A DNA stretch of 64,000 bases from an uncultured Pseudoruegeria sp. (GCA_947498155.1 CANMJD010000001.1:558001-622000); one strand, 5' to 3'; positions 54,736 to 63,900 are shown, numbered from the stretch's first letter. The notes: generated by a model not told the origin, from the letters alone. Program-made: numbers and translations.

Positions 54736-55503
54736 ATGCCCAGATATGCCCTAAAAGTAGAATATGATGGTGGCCCCTATTGCGGGTGGCAGCGTCAGCG
54801 CAGTCATCCCTCGGTGCAGCAGTGCGTCGAAGAAGCCCTCTGCAAGCTGCAGGCGGATGCCGAAGGTATCGCCGCTGCGGGCCGCACTGATGCGGGGGTG
54901 CATGGATTGGGCCAAGTGGCCCATGTTGATCTGCGCAAGGATTGGGATGCGTTTCGCCTGTCAGAGGCGTTGAACTATCACCTTAAGCCCCATCCGATTG
55001 CCATCGTACAGGCCGCACAGGTCGAGGCGGATTTTCACGCGCGGTTTTCAGCCGTTGAGCGGCGCTATCTTTTCCGGTTGCAGGTCCGACGCGCCCCGCT
55101 GACCCATGAGCGCGGCAATGTCTGGCGCATCAATCACAGGCTCGATTTGGCGGCAATGCAGGCTGGGGCGGCGCATCTGCTGGGACGGCATGATTTTACC
55201 ACCTTCCGGTCCTCGATCTGTCAGGCGCAATCCCCTGTTAAATCGTTGGATGAACTTTCAATCGAAGAAATTGCCCTGCCCCATGGGGTTGAGTACCGGT
55301 TCCACGTGCGCGCGCGCAGTTTTCTGCACAATCAAGTGCGCAGCTTTGTCGGCACATTAGAGCGGGTTGGCGCCGGCGCTTGGCAGCCCATTGATGTGAA
55401 AACCGCGCTGGCGGCATGTGATCGCGCCGCCTGCGGGCCGGTCTGCCCACCACAGGGGCTTTATCTGGCACATGTGACCTATCCGCAGGATCCGTTCGGC
55501 TAA
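54736..55503 (+). CDS. truA: tRNA pseudouridine(38-40) synthase
   Basis: Makes pseudouridine at positions 38-40 of the anticodon arm. From the ATG at 54736 (255 residues) the catalytic Asp52 lies in [28 protein letters not shown] near the start and [19 protein letters not shown] near the end are conserved. Extra in-frame residues upstream (from 54700) are not family-like. The gene ends one base before the convergent lrp-like gene. Confidence 0.96.
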   Translation: MPRYALKVEYDGGPYCGWQRQRSHPSVQQCVEEALCKLQADAEGIAAAGRTDAGVHGLGQVAHVDLRKDWDAFRLSEALNYHLKPHPIAIVQAAQVEADFHARFSAVERRYLFRLQVRRAPLTHERGNVWRINHRLDLAAMQAGAAHLLGRHDFTTFRSSICQAQSPVKSLDELSIEEIALPHGVEYRFHVRARSFLHNQVRSFVGTLERVGAGAWQPIDVKTALAACDRAACGPVCPPQGLYLAHVTYPQDPFG

Positions 55504-55504
55504 A

Positions 55505-56005
55505 TCACGCTTCTTGACTAAGCCGCGCTTCCATCACTTCAAAGGGCACACCCGGATCATCTTTGGCACATCGGATGACCAGCGAGGTTTTGATGCTCGC
55601 GACGTTTTCGGCGGCGGTCAGTTCCTCGGTCAGAAAGGTCTGAAAGGTCGAAAGGTCCGGTGCGGCGCATTTCAGGACAAAATCCACCTCACCATTCAGC
55701 ATATGGCATTCGCGCACCAAGGGCCAACCCCGGCAGCGTTCTTCAAAGGCGCTCAGGTCCACCTCGGCCTGACTTTGCAAGCCGACCATGGCAAAGACCT
55801 GCACTTCAAAGCCCAGTTCCCGCGCGTCCACATCGGCGTGATAGCCGCGAATATAGCCGCTTTCTTCCAAGGTACGCACGCGCCGCAGACAAGGCGGTGC
55901 CGAAATCCCAACCCGTTTGGCCAATTCAACATTGGTCATTCGGCCATCAGCCTGAAGTTCAGCCAGTATTTTCCGGTCAATCGGATCCAATTTCGAGCTT
56001 GCCAT
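55505..56005 (-). CDS. Lrp/AsnC-family transcriptional regulator
   Basis: A 166-residue regulator with an N-terminal winged helix-turn-helix (about 5-55: LDPIDRKILAELQADGRMTNVELAKRVGISAPPCLRRVRTLEESGYI) and a C-terminal RAM domain (about 75-150). It is of the Lrp-like subtype with long linker. The upstream region contains three TTTGCGC repeats. Regulated genes are unknown; trxB is divergent, so it may be a target along with lrp itself. Confidence 0.93.
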   Translation of the reverse strand: MASSKLDPIDRKILAELQADGRMTNVELAKRVGISAPPCLRRVRTLEESGYIRGYHADVDARELGFEVQVFAMVGLQSQAEVDLSAFEERCRGWPLVRECHMLNGEVDFVLKCAAPDLSTFQTFLTEELTAAENVASIKTSLVIRCAKDDPGVPFEVMEARLSQEA

Positions 56006-56023
56006 GGAGGTTGCCTCTGTAAG

Positions 56024-56085
56024 TTTGCGCTAACCCTATTAGAACACAGCATTTTGCGCAATAATATTTCACGTTTGCGCAATAA
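56024..56085. promoter_or_regulatory. Lrp-type operator array: three TTTGCGC repeats
   Basis: TTTGCGCTAA (56024-56033), TTTGCGCAATAA (56053-56064) and TTTGCGCAATAA (56074-56085) lie between the divergent lrp-like gene and trxB. The second and third are 21 bp apart (about two helical turns), the first 29 bp from the second. TTGCGCAA is itself palindromic. Lrp proteins bind cooperatively to phased sites, so autoregulation is likely. Confidence 0.55.
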
Positions 56086-56206
56086 AATTAATATACCTTT
56101 TAAAAACCATTCTTGTGACCACAGCTTTGTGATGGGGCTGGAAGAACCGGCTGCGCATCTTTATATGCCTGTCCCAACCTGAATAATTTCGTGCAAGGAA
56201 CGCCTC

Positions 56207-57151
56207 ATGACCGAGACCCGAAAAACCAAAGTCCTGATCATTGGCTCCGGCCCTGCCGGTTACACCGCTGGCGTTTATGCCTCGCGCGCCATGCTGGAAC
56301 CGATCCTTGTGCAAGGGATTGAACCCGGCGGGCAGCTGACCACCACCACCGAAGTGGAAAACTGGCCCGGCCACACGGAAATTCAAGGGCCTGATCTGAT
56401 GGTCAACATGGAAGCCCACGCCAAAGCCATGGGCACCGAGATCATCGGCGACATCATCACCGATCTGAACCTGCAGCAGCGTCCCTTTATTGCCAAGGGC
56501 GATTCCGGCACCACCTATGAGGCCGATGCGGTTATTCTGGCCACCGGTGCACGGGCCAAATGGCTGGGGCTGGAGAGCGAAGAAAAATTCAAAGGCTTTG
56601 GCGTTTCTGCTTGTGCGACCTGTGACGGGTTCTTTTATCGCGGTCAGGAAATTGTGGTGGTCGGCGGCGGCAACACCGCTGTTGAAGAAGCGCTGTTTTT
56701 GACGAACTTTGCCTCTAAGGTGACGTTGATCCACCGCCGCGATGAGTTGCGCGCGGAAAAAATCCTGCAGGAGCGTCTGCTTAAACATCCCAAGATCGAA
56801 ACCCTGTGGTTCCACCAGCTTGAAGAAGTGGTTGGCACCGATATGCCTTTGGGGGTCGAAGGGGTGAAAGCCAAGAATGTGCAAACCGGTGAAATCACCG
56901 AAATCCCTGCCAAGGGTGTGTTTGTCGCTATTGGTCATGCACCCGCCAATGAGCTGGTCAAGGATCAACTGGAAACCCATATGGGCGGCTATGTCGTGAC
57001 CAAACCGGGCAGCACGGAAACCTCGATCCCCGGCGTCTTTGCCGCAGGGGACTTGACCGACCACATTTACCGTCAGGCGGTCACCTCTGCTGGTATGGGC
57101 TGTATGGCGGCGCTGGATGCGGAACGATTTTTGGCCGATCAGGACGCCTAG
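56207..57151 (+). CDS. trxB: Thioredoxin-disulfide reductase
   Basis: NADPH-dependent reductase of thioredoxin. The 314-residue product has FAD-binding [16 protein letters not shown] (13-28), NADPH-binding [13 protein letters not shown], and the redox pair Cys136/Cys139 in ACATCDG. The FAD-binding end is [23 protein letters not shown]. Standard length. Its start is 201 bp from the lrp-like gene. Confidence 0.97.
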   Translation: MTETRKTKVLIIGSGPAGYTAGVYASRAMLEPILVQGIEPGGQLTTTTEVENWPGHTEIQGPDLMVNMEAHAKAMGTEIIGDIITDLNLQQRPFIAKGDSGTTYEADAVILATGARAKWLGLESEEKFKGFGVSACATCDGFFYRGQEIVVVGGGNTAVEEALFLTNFASKVTLIHRRDELRAEKILQERLLKHPKIETLWFHQLEEVVGTDMPLGVEGVKAKNVQTGEITEIPAKGVFVAIGHAPANELVKDQLETHMGGYVVTKPGSTETSIPGVFAAGDLTDHIYRQAVTSAGMGCMAALDAERFLADQDA

Positions 57152-57173
57152 TTAACCCCAAAGGCACCCTGCT

Positions 57174-57209
57174 CTTGGCGCGAAAAGACCGGCATTCCGG
57201 CGCGCCAAG
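57174..57209. repeat. Inverted repeat between trxB and the permease gene
   Basis: CTTGGCGCG (57174-57182) and CGCGCCAAG (57201-57209) form a perfect 9-bp stem with an 18-base loop between convergent genes. No T run follows, so termination would be partial; a factor-independent role is uncertain. Confidence 0.45.
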
Positions 57210-57233
57210 CACACGGTGACGGGCGCGCCCTCT

Positions 57234-58436
57234 TTATTCGGCGGGCACCCCAAAGACACAGACAACCGCGCAGAGCCCGGCAAGGGCCAAAAAGGCGGCC
57301 GCCTTGCCCTTTTGCGCAGGGGTCTGTCGCGCCGCTTCCCATGCGACAAGGCATTGCAGCGCATAAAACAGGGCAAAAGCCCGACTGGCCAATGCAATGA
57401 CGCCATTCACATCGACCGTCACAAGAATGGCGATCCCCACCACTGCCATCAAAAAATAGGCATGGCGCGGATCGATCCGGTTGCCGCTGATCTGTTCGAT
57501 CAGACCAACATTACCCAAACTGTCGGCGATGGCCGCGCTAAACTGGCTGGCCGCTGCGGCCACCGTCAGGGAAAGCGGCAACATCAGTGCCACCGTTCCC
57601 GAGACAGTGATGATCGCCGCGACTCCTGTGCCTTGGGCCAAATCCGCCAAAAGCGGCGAGAGCAGTAGGAAAAAGACAATATATATGACGCCGGACACCA
57701 GCTGGGCGATCCACATGGCTTTCTGTCTTGTGGCCGGATCAAAATCATCTCCGGTAAAGCGCGTGGTTTCAAACCCCTGAACAACAATCAGCAAGCCAAG
57801 CAATACCGGCAACCCTTGCATCTGCGCCTTACCCGCGGGCGGCATCACCGAGCCACCGGCGTTGAGGATGCCAAGGTTATAGGCCAGCAACGCGGCCAGA
57901 AATCCGGAAATCACTGCAAGGTTCAAAGCCGTCGCATAGCGCTCGACCCCTGCGACTTTTTGCGCGCCCCCGCTCCAGCCCAGAACACCAACGCCTGCCA
58001 CCAAGGCGACAGAAATACCTGTGGCCAGCGCGTCGTTTTGAACGCCGGCGGATTCCAGCACAAATTGCCCCAGCAGGGACAGGTAATAGGCAACCGAGAC
58101 AAAATAGGCAAAAGCCAGCACGATATGGCTTAGCTTTTCCAGTGATTGCAGGGCGTGGTTTCCGGGCTGCCCCAACAGCGGCTCCACTGTTCGGATATTA
58201 TAGCGGATCGCCCAGCCGATTAGCGCGGCCAACCCGACAAGAAGGGCCATGGCCGGTGCGGCAAAGCCGCCAAATTCACGCGCCAAAAGCGGTGCGGAAA
58301 CCAGAAAGCCGCTGCCAATGATAGAGGCCAAAGGTGTGACCGTCGCCCGCCACAGGGCAGTTTTGGTAAAGGGCGCGAAGAGCAGCAGCAACAGACCAGC
58401 CCCGGCCACACCTATAAAGGCCAATTGCGTCATCAC
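57234..58436 (-). CDS. APC-like amino-acid or solute permease
   Basis: A 400-residue membrane protein with 11-12 predicted helices. It has a Gly/Ser-rich stretch in the first helix after the N-terminus (TPLASIIGSGFLVSAPLLA) and helix-breaking patterns consistent with a LeuT/APC fold (GLLIVVQGFETTRFTGDDFDP, LPLSLTVAAAASQFSAAIADSLG). Close families are not recognised, and the substrate is unknown. The divergent sat gene is 319 bp away. Confidence 0.72.
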   Translation of the reverse strand: MMTQLAFIGVAGAGLLLLLFAPFTKTALWRATVTPLASIIGSGFLVSAPLLAREFGGFAAPAMALLVGLAALIGWAIRYNIRTVEPLLGQPGNHALQSLEKLSHIVLAFAYFVSVAYYLSLLGQFVLESAGVQNDALATGISVALVAGVGVLGWSGGAQKVAGVERYATALNLAVISGFLAALLAYNLGILNAGGSVMPPAGKAQMQGLPVLLGLLIVVQGFETTRFTGDDFDPATRQKAMWIAQLVSGVIYIVFFLLLSPLLADLAQGTGVAAIITVSGTVALMLPLSLTVAAAASQFSAAIADSLGNVGLIEQISGNRIDPRHAYFLMAVVGIAILVTVDVNGVIALASRAFALFYALQCLVAWEAARQTPAQKGKAAAFLALAGLCAVVCVFGVPAE

Positions 58437-58755
58437 ATATCCTCACCGCTGCAAAACGCGCATAAATCCACGCTTAAATCAAAAATCCTCGGGCCGCACC
58501 GAACCGACGCCGCGGGCCAAGATCTGGCGATCTGACCGTGTTATGCGGTGGCAGGCAAGCCCCGAGACACCCATCGACCCGTCAGGGTCGCCTAAAAATG
58601 TCGCAAACACCCGAAAAATGCCGAATATACCACCGTTTTGGCCGTTGTAAAAATGCTACGTCGGCGAACTTCCCCCGTTGCTTTAAAAAATCTCTTGGGA
58701 AATCTGCCAGATTATGGGAAGCGTTCATCCGTGAACACATATCGAGTCGCCTGCA
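58437..58755. other. Intergenic region between the permease and the sulfate-activation gene
   Basis: No coding sequence seen over 319 bp. It should hold divergent promoters. AATCT-gcc-AGATT (58701-58713) is a short palindrome about 43 bp before the start at 58756. No riboswitch or T-box is recognised. Confidence 0.5.
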
Positions 58756-60834
58756 ATGCCTACCGCACCTGCAAAAATCAATCTGCCCGAAGAGGATGAT
58801 CTCCTCTTTCGCCTGCTGCGCCAACTTGAAACGGCGCCAGAGGGTTCTCAGCGCGCGACGGCAACGGCTCTTGGTATTTCTCTTGGTCGACTAAATGCCC
58901 TGCTGCGCACGGCGGCGGAATCCAAACTGATCAAGGTCAATCAACGATCGGGCCCGGATAAACGGCAGCGATTTGAATATGTGCTTACAACCCGTGGTGC
59001 GGCTGAAAAGATCCGGCTAACCGACCAATTCCTTGCCCGTAAGTTTGCAGAATACGACCTTTTACATGCAGAGCTGACCGGCACAACCAGCGGCCTCATT
59101 CCATTAAAACATAGGAACGACACTATGCAGAATAACCTTGCCCCCATCCCCGAGCTTTTTGTCTCGTATGAATCTTCGCAGAAGATGAAACTTGAAGCCG
59201 CCGATCTGACATCCTGGGACCTGAGCCCCCGTCAGATTTGCGACCTTGAGCTGCTGATGAACGGTGGTTTTAATCCGCTCAAAGGGTTCTTGACCGAAGC
59301 TGACTATGACAGCGTTGTGGAAACCATGCGCCTGACCACGGGCGAACTTTGGCCCATGCCTATCACGCTGGACGTTTCCGAAGAGTTTGCCTCTTCTGTC
59401 GAACTGGGTCAGGACATTGCCCTGCGCGACCAAGAAGGTGTTATTCTGGGCACCATGACGGTCACCGACCGTTGGGAGCCAAACAAATCCAAAGAAGCCG
59501 AAATGGTCTTTGGCGCAGATGATGACGCGCACCCTGCCGTGAACTACCTGCACAACCAAGCGGGCAAAATCTATCTGGGTGGCCCCGTTGTTGGCATCCA
59601 ACAGCCGGTCCATTACGACTTCCGCGCCCGTCGCGACACACCAAACGAGCTGCGCGCCTATTTCCGCAAAATGGGCTGGCGCAAAATTGTAGCGTTCCAA
59701 ACACGTAATCCGCTGCACCGTGCGCACCAGGAACTGACCTTCCGCGCCGCGAAAGAGGCCGAAGCCAACCTGCTGATCCACCCTGTTGTTGGCATGGGCA
59801 AACCCGGTGACATCGACCACTTCACCCGCGTGCGCTGCTACGAAGCTGTGCTTGATCAGTATCCTGCCTCCACCACCCACATGTCCCTGCTAAACCTTGC
59901 CATGCGTATGGCAGGCCCACGTGAGGCGGTTTGGCACGGCTTGATCCGTAAAAACCACGGCTTGACCCACTTCATCGTTGGTCGTGACCACGCTGGCCCC
60001 GGCTCCAACAGCCAAGGCGAAGATTTCTACGGCCCCTATGACGCGCAGGACTTGTTCCGCACGCATCAGGAAGAAATGGGCATCGAAATGGTCGACTTCA
60101 AACACATGGTCTATGTGCAAGAACGCGCCCAATACGAACCCGCCGATGAGATCAAAGACAAAGACAACGTCACCGTTCTTAATATCTCGGGCACCGAATT
60201 GCGCCGTCGTCTTTCCGAAGGTCTGGAAATTCCGGAATGGTTCTCTTTCCCGACTGTTGTAGAAGAGCTGCGTAAAACCAAGCCACCACGGGCAAAGCAA
60301 GGCTTTACCGTGTTCTTCACTGGTTTCTCCGGTTCCGGCAAATCCACCATTGCGAATGCTTTGATGGTGAAACTGATGGAAATGGGTGGCCGCCCAACAA
60401 CGTTGCTGGATGGTGACCTCGTTCGTAAAAACCTGTCCTCAGAGCTGGGTTTCTCGAAAGAGCACCGTGACCTGAACATCCGTCGTATCGGTTATGTGGC
60501 CTCGGAGATTACCAAAAACGGTGGTATCGCCATCTGCGCGCCAATCGCGCCTTACGCCACAACCCGCCGCGCGGTACGTGAAGACATCGAAGCCTTTGGC
60601 GCCTTTGTCGAAGTGCATGTCGCAACCACCATCGAGGAATGCGAAAAGCGCGACCGTAAAGGTCTCTACAAGCTGGCGCGCGAAGGCAAAATCAAAGAGT
60701 TCACAGGTATCTCTGACCCCTATGACGTTCCGGTTAACCCAGAGCTGGTTATCGAAACCGAAGGCACAGACGTGGATTACTGCGCACAGCAGGTTCTGCT
60801 GAAGCTGGAAAGCATGGGCCTGATCGGCGCTTAA
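58756..60834 (+). CDS. sat-cysC: MarR/EPS-type winged helix fused in frame to ATP sulfurylase-APS kinase
   Basis: Sulfate activation: ATP sulfurylase makes APS and the kinase domain makes PAPS. The full frame is 692 residues. Residues 1-105 resemble EPS-associated MarR-type winged-helix regulators (LLFRLLRQLETAPEGSQRA, TRGAAEKIRLTDQFLARKF). The remaining 569 residues, beginning MQNNLAPIPELF at 59125, equal a complete bifunctional enzyme. They include RNPLHRAHQEL and GRDHAGPGSN (sulfurylase) and GFSGSGKST with LDGDLVRKNL (kinase). The inner ATG has AGGA nine bases upstream, so two products, one with and one without the regulator domain, are possible. See the findings for codon-use evidence at the junction. 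Confidence 0.88.
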   Translation: MPTAPAKINLPEEDDLLFRLLRQLETAPEGSQRATATALGISLGRLNALLRTAAESKLIKVNQRSGPDKRQRFEYVLTTRGAAEKIRLTDQFLARKFAEYDLLHAELTGTTSGLIPLKHRNDTMQNNLAPIPELFVSYESSQKMKLEAADLTSWDLSPRQICDLELLMNGGFNPLKGFLTEADYDSVVETMRLTTGELWPMPITLDVSEEFASSVELGQDIALRDQEGVILGTMTVTDRWEPNKSKEAEMVFGADDDAHPAVNYLHNQAGKIYLGGPVVGIQQPVHYDFRARRDTPNELRAYFRKMGWRKIVAFQTRNPLHRAHQELTFRAAKEAEANLLIHPVVGMGKPGDIDHFTRVRCYEAVLDQYPASTTHMSLLNLAMRMAGPREAVWHGLIRKNHGLTHFIVGRDHAGPGSNSQGEDFYGPYDAQDLFRTHQEEMGIEMVDFKHMVYVQERAQYEPADEIKDKDNVTVLNISGTELRRRLSEGLEIPEWFSFPTVVEELRKTKPPRAKQGFTVFFTGFSGSGKSTIANALMVKLMEMGGRPTTLLDGDLVRKNLSSELGFSKEHRDLNIRRIGYVASEITKNGGIAICAPIAPYATTRRAVREDIEAFGAFVEVHVATTIEECEKRDRKGLYKLAREGKIKEFTGISDPYDVPVNPELVIETEGTDVDYCAQQVLLKLESMGLIGA

Positions 60835-60855
60835 GCGATCCGGTCAAAGAAACAG

Positions 60856-60886
60856 AAAGCCCCGCCATCGTTGCGGGGCTTTTTTT
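60856..60886 (+). terminator. Terminator of the sulfate-activation gene
   Basis: AAAGCCCCGC (60856-60865) and GCGGGGCTTT (60873-60882) form a perfect 10-bp stem with a 7-base loop, followed by a run of seven T's. It is 21 bp past the stop codon, and nothing else lies between. Confidence 0.95.
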
Positions 60887-61020
60887 GTGCGCAAATGCCA
60901 CGATTTGAAACGCGGTATATTCCGCGGCTTCCCAGACAGAAGCGGTCTGGTAAAGTTTCCCTATTGCCTGCGCTGAAACGTTTTTTCGCGTCGCGTTGCG
61001 GCCTCAAAATGGATAAATCG

Positions 61021-61779
61021 ATGAAACGCACCCTGCCCGTCCTTGCCAGTCTCGTTTTGCTTGCAGCCCCGCTTTCGGCACAAGAAAGCGCTACCAGCAC
61101 AGCAAATGATCCGACGGCGCCTGTTTCAAGCTATCAACTGCAGAATTACTACACCTACAGTTACCACAATAATGATAGTGTCTCTTCCAATCTGCTGCAG
61201 TTTCGGGCGGCGATTCCGTTCTCGACAGGAGAGCTGGACCATATCTTTCGCCTGACCGTGCCCTATCAAACCGATACGGTCACCGGTGCCGATGGGTTCG
61301 GGGACATCACGCTTTTTGATCTCATCACTTTTGATCAATCCTGGGGCCGTTTCGGGGTTGGCGCGGTGGCCCTGCTGCCAACCGGCACCGATGGGCTGTC
61401 CTTTGACAAATGGGCTATCGGCCCTGCGGCAGGCTTTGTTGCACAGCAGGATTGGGGGATTTGGGGGCTGTTTAATCAAAACCTATTTACGGTGTCCGGC
61501 GATGACAGCAAACCCGATGTCGATGTCTCGACCCTACAGGCCGTTTTCGACTACAATCTGAGCGATGGCTGGTCAGTCGGAACCTCTGAAATGCGCGCGA
61601 CCTATAATTGGAACTCAAACTCCTGGATCAGCGTGCCTCTTGGTGTCAGCGTCAAAAAGCTGATCGAAACATCCGGCAACCCCTGGCAGCTTGGCCTGTC
61701 TTACGAGTATGATTTTGTCGATCAGGGCGTGCGCCCCAAGGAAACAGTTGCCTTCACCGCCAAGGTGCTGATCCCCTAG
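61021..61779 (+). CDS. Putative outer-membrane beta-barrel protein
   Basis: A 252-residue protein from the ATG at 61021, with a signal peptide at about 1-21 (LSAQ). The mature part is a series of alternating amphipathic strands (SYQLQNYYTYSYHNNDSVSSNLLQF, GFGDITLFDLITFDQSWGRFGVGAVALLPTG, WQLGLSYEYDFVDQG) ending in an alternating strand (VAFTAKVLIP). The pattern resembles barrel proteins annotated as phenol-degradation MetA-like or 'neuromedin U'. In-frame residues upstream of 61021 extend the frame into the terminator of the previous gene and are not coding. Function unknown. Confidence 0.72.
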   Translation: MKRTLPVLASLVLLAAPLSAQESATSTANDPTAPVSSYQLQNYYTYSYHNNDSVSSNLLQFRAAIPFSTGELDHIFRLTVPYQTDTVTGADGFGDITLFDLITFDQSWGRFGVGAVALLPTGTDGLSFDKWAIGPAAGFVAQQDWGIWGLFNQNLFTVSGDDSKPDVDVSTLQAVFDYNLSDGWSVGTSEMRATYNWNSNSWISVPLGVSVKKLIETSGNPWQLGLSYEYDFVDQGVRPKETVAFTAKVLIP

Positions 61780-61879
61780 GGCAGCGGCGCAGCACATGGC
61801 TTTGGCCCGGTTTGGCCTTAACTGCCCCGCAGGAAAACCCTGATTTGCCCTGCCACTGTCGCAGGGTCGGGTCTTCGGG

Positions 61880-62773
61880 TTAGAGCGTCAGATCGCCCCG
61901 CATCAGCACCCGCCCGTAACCGCCAACCTTTACGCCGGTGATTGCCGCAGGTGTGCCCAGCATTTCAATCTGCGCCTTGCCGGGACGGCCCATCCAATGA
62001 CCCTGCTCAGCCGTAAACTGTGCCGAGTCGATAAGCCCATAACGATAGACATAGGCCGCCATGCAACCCGTTGCAGAGCCGGTAAACGGATCTTCAGCGG
62101 GGCTTGGCGGGGCCAGCAGAAGCCGCGAAAACGTATCGCCTGCGTCGGTTTCACCACCCAATGTCACAAGGAACGGTTCCATCAAACTGGCCTGCGGGTT
62201 TCCGTCAACGGTGCGAAATTCTCTAAGCTTGTCAAAATCCAGCACCGCGCGGCACAGGGCATCCTTGCTTTTCAGCACCGTAATGCAAAACGGCGTCCCG
62301 GTGGACACGGTTTGCGGTGTGCCCAGAATATCATCCGCCGTGAGGCCATAGATACCCGCAATAAAGGCCGGATCATGGTGGGTGCTGAAAACCGGCGCGG
62401 CCTGTGTCATGGTGATCAGCGGACCTTCGTCAGTAATCTCGACCGAAATCGGCAAGACCCCTGCCCCAACCTCTAGCGTAAACGCCGCGCGCCCATCTAC
62501 AATCGGGACCAATCCACGATCCAGCAAAGACGCAACCGTGGCGATTGTCGGATGGCCCGCCATCAGGATTTCACGGTCGGCCAGATAATAGCGCACACCA
62601 AAATCCGCCACATCAGAGCCTACCAGATAGGCGCATTCCGCCAAAGAGGTTTCGCGCACAAGCGCCAGACGATCAGCAAGCGGTATATCCGCCGCCCCAT
62701 ACACAACAACGCAGCCATTCCCCCCGAACGGCTGCGTTGTAAATGCGTCTACCCAGTCGAAACTGTAGCTCAT
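61880..62773 (-). CDS. PhzF-family isomerase/epimerase-like protein
   Basis: A 297-residue protein of the PhzF fold (two diaminopimelate-epimerase-like halves). The N-terminal active-site motif FTTQPFGGNGCVVVYG and the catalytic Glu46 in ETSLAECAYL are present. The second half has EDPFTGSATGCMAAYVYRYG. Substrate is unknown; many members are not phenazine enzymes. It is one base from the DUF1150 gene on the same strand. Confidence 0.92.
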   Translation of the reverse strand: MSYSFDWVDAFTTQPFGGNGCVVVYGAADIPLADRLALVRETSLAECAYLVGSDVADFGVRYYLADREILMAGHPTIATVASLLDRGLVPIVDGRAAFTLEVGAGVLPISVEITDEGPLITMTQAAPVFSTHHDPAFIAGIYGLTADDILGTPQTVSTGTPFCITVLKSKDALCRAVLDFDKLREFRTVDGNPQASLMEPFLVTLGGETDAGDTFSRLLLAPPSPAEDPFTGSATGCMAAYVYRYGLIDSAQFTAEQGHWMGRPGKAQIEMLGTPAAITGVKVGGYGRVLMRGDLTL

Positions 62774-62774
62774 G

Positions 62775-63002
62775 TTAGTGCAGGCTTACCGGTTCAAAAT
62801 CATGCTCTTTGGCAAGGATAACCGCCAGACGACGACCATCCACCAGCGCCAGCTGATCCCCATCGGAATTATGGACCGCAACCAGATCGGTTGCATCCAT
62901 GGCCTGTTCCTGCACCTCTTCGGGCAGGTCGTTAATTTCTATCGAGCGAATATAGACGATACGGTCCTTCGCCCCGGACGGGATTTCGAAATCTTGCTCC
63001 AT
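62775..63002 (-). CDS. DUF1150 family protein
   Basis: A 75-residue acidic protein (VYIRSIEINDLPEEVQEQA, DLVAVHNSDGDQLALVDGRRLA) of the DUF1150 family, found next to small heat-shock protein genes in Alphaproteobacteria. It lies 11 bp after hsp20 and before the PhzF gene, so these probably form one operon. Function unknown. Confidence 0.9.
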   Translation of the reverse strand: MEQDFEIPSGAKDRIVYIRSIEINDLPEEVQEQAMDATDLVAVHNSDGDQLALVDGRRLAVILAKEHDFEPVSLH

Positions 63003-63013
63003 GCGCCGCCTCC

Positions 63014-63427
63014 TTAGGCTTTGTTTATTTTTATCGTCTGAACGACGGCTTCCGGCACAGCGCGACTCAGGTCGATATGCAGAAGCCCATTTTCCATCTC
63101 TGCGCCACCGACTTCAACACCATCTGCCAAAACAAAACTTTTTTGGAATTGGCGTGCAGCAATGCCACGGTGCAGAAAGATTCGGTTGTCAGGTTCCTCG
63201 GATTGCCGACCCCGCACCACCAGCTGGCGGTCCTCGACGGTAATCGAAAGATCATTCTCGGCGAAACCGGCAACCGCAAGCGTGATCCGATAGCTGTTTT
63301 CGCTGGTTTGCTCGATGTTGAACGGCGGATAGCCGTCATTGCCATTTTTGGCCGTACGCTCCACCAGCCGTTCCAGCTGATCGAAGCCCAACAAAAAGGG
63401 GTGTGACCCCAAAGTCAATTTGCTCAT
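63014..63427 (-). CDS. Small heat-shock protein (Hsp20/IbpA family)
   Basis: A 137-residue chaperone that holds unfolding proteins. The alpha-crystallin domain runs from about 35 to 125 (YPPFNIEQTSENSYRITLAVAGFAENDLSITVEDRQLVVRG, HRGIAARQFQKSFVLADGVEV, LHIDLSRAVPE). It is first in a cluster with DUF1150 and the PhzF gene. A heat-shock-type promoter is visible 70-90 bp upstream. Confidence 0.94.
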   Translation of the reverse strand: MSKLTLGSHPFLLGFDQLERLVERTAKNGNDGYPPFNIEQTSENSYRITLAVAGFAENDLSITVEDRQLVVRGRQSEEPDNRIFLHRGIAARQFQKSFVLADGVEVGGAEMENGLLHIDLSRAVPEAVVQTIKINKA

Positions 63428-63489
63428 AAGGACGTCCTTCGTAAAGCGACTGTCATGGATGGGCCCCGGTTGGCGACCCCGTTAAAGCG

Positions 63490-63519
63490 AATATGGGTGC
63501 GATATTGTTACGCTGCAAG
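63490..63519 (-). promoter_or_regulatory. Probable RpoH promoter of hsp20
   Basis: On the minus strand CTTG (63519-63516), 18 bases, then CCCATATT (63497-63490), close to the heat-shock sigma consensus CTTG-N16-18-CCCAT. It lies about 65 bp before the ATG of the small heat-shock protein, which fits. Confidence 0.65.
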
Positions 63520-63594
63520 AGATTCGCCCCTATGCGATGGCGATAAAACGGGCTATTTACGGGCTCTAGTCGGATCAAACGGACCAATGCCGCG

Positions 63595-63813
63595 ATGCAC
63601 AGCCCCAAAGAAATGACCCACGAAGAGGTCCTGCAGGTAAAGCTGCAAGTGCTCAAACGGGAACACCGTGATCTGGACGAGGCCATTCAGGCCTTGCAGG
63701 AAAACGGCCGCCCCGATGTGTTGACCCTCAAGCGGTTGAAAAAGCAAAAACTGTCGTTAAAAGACCGTATTGCGCGCATCGAAGACGAACTTACACCGGA
63801 CATTATTGCTTAA
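63595..63813 (+). CDS. DUF465 family small protein
   Basis: A 72-residue helical protein. VLQVKLQVLKREHRDLDEAIQALQE and LTLKRLKKQKLSLKDRIARIED are two amphipathic helices with the DUF465 (YdcH) pattern. It is a paralogue of the protein at 40812-41054. It precedes purE by 87 bp on the same strand. Function unknown. Confidence 0.88.
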   Translation: MHSPKEMTHEEVLQVKLQVLKREHRDLDEAIQALQENGRPDVLTLKRLKKQKLSLKDRIARIEDELTPDIIA

Positions 63814-63900
63814 GGCCGCTTGCGCCCCATTGCAACGACACGGCGGCTGGCTATAGTGCCGCTTTCATTTTTACAGGGCAGATTGACAGGGCAGATGACG

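Noticed and set aside
56069-57064. 331-codon frame opposite trxB
   Set aside because: Antisense to a clear thioredoxin reductase; it arises from codon bias.
59104-59880. 258-codon frame opposite the ATP sulfurylase domain
   Set aside because: Antisense to a conserved enzyme and without its own start context.
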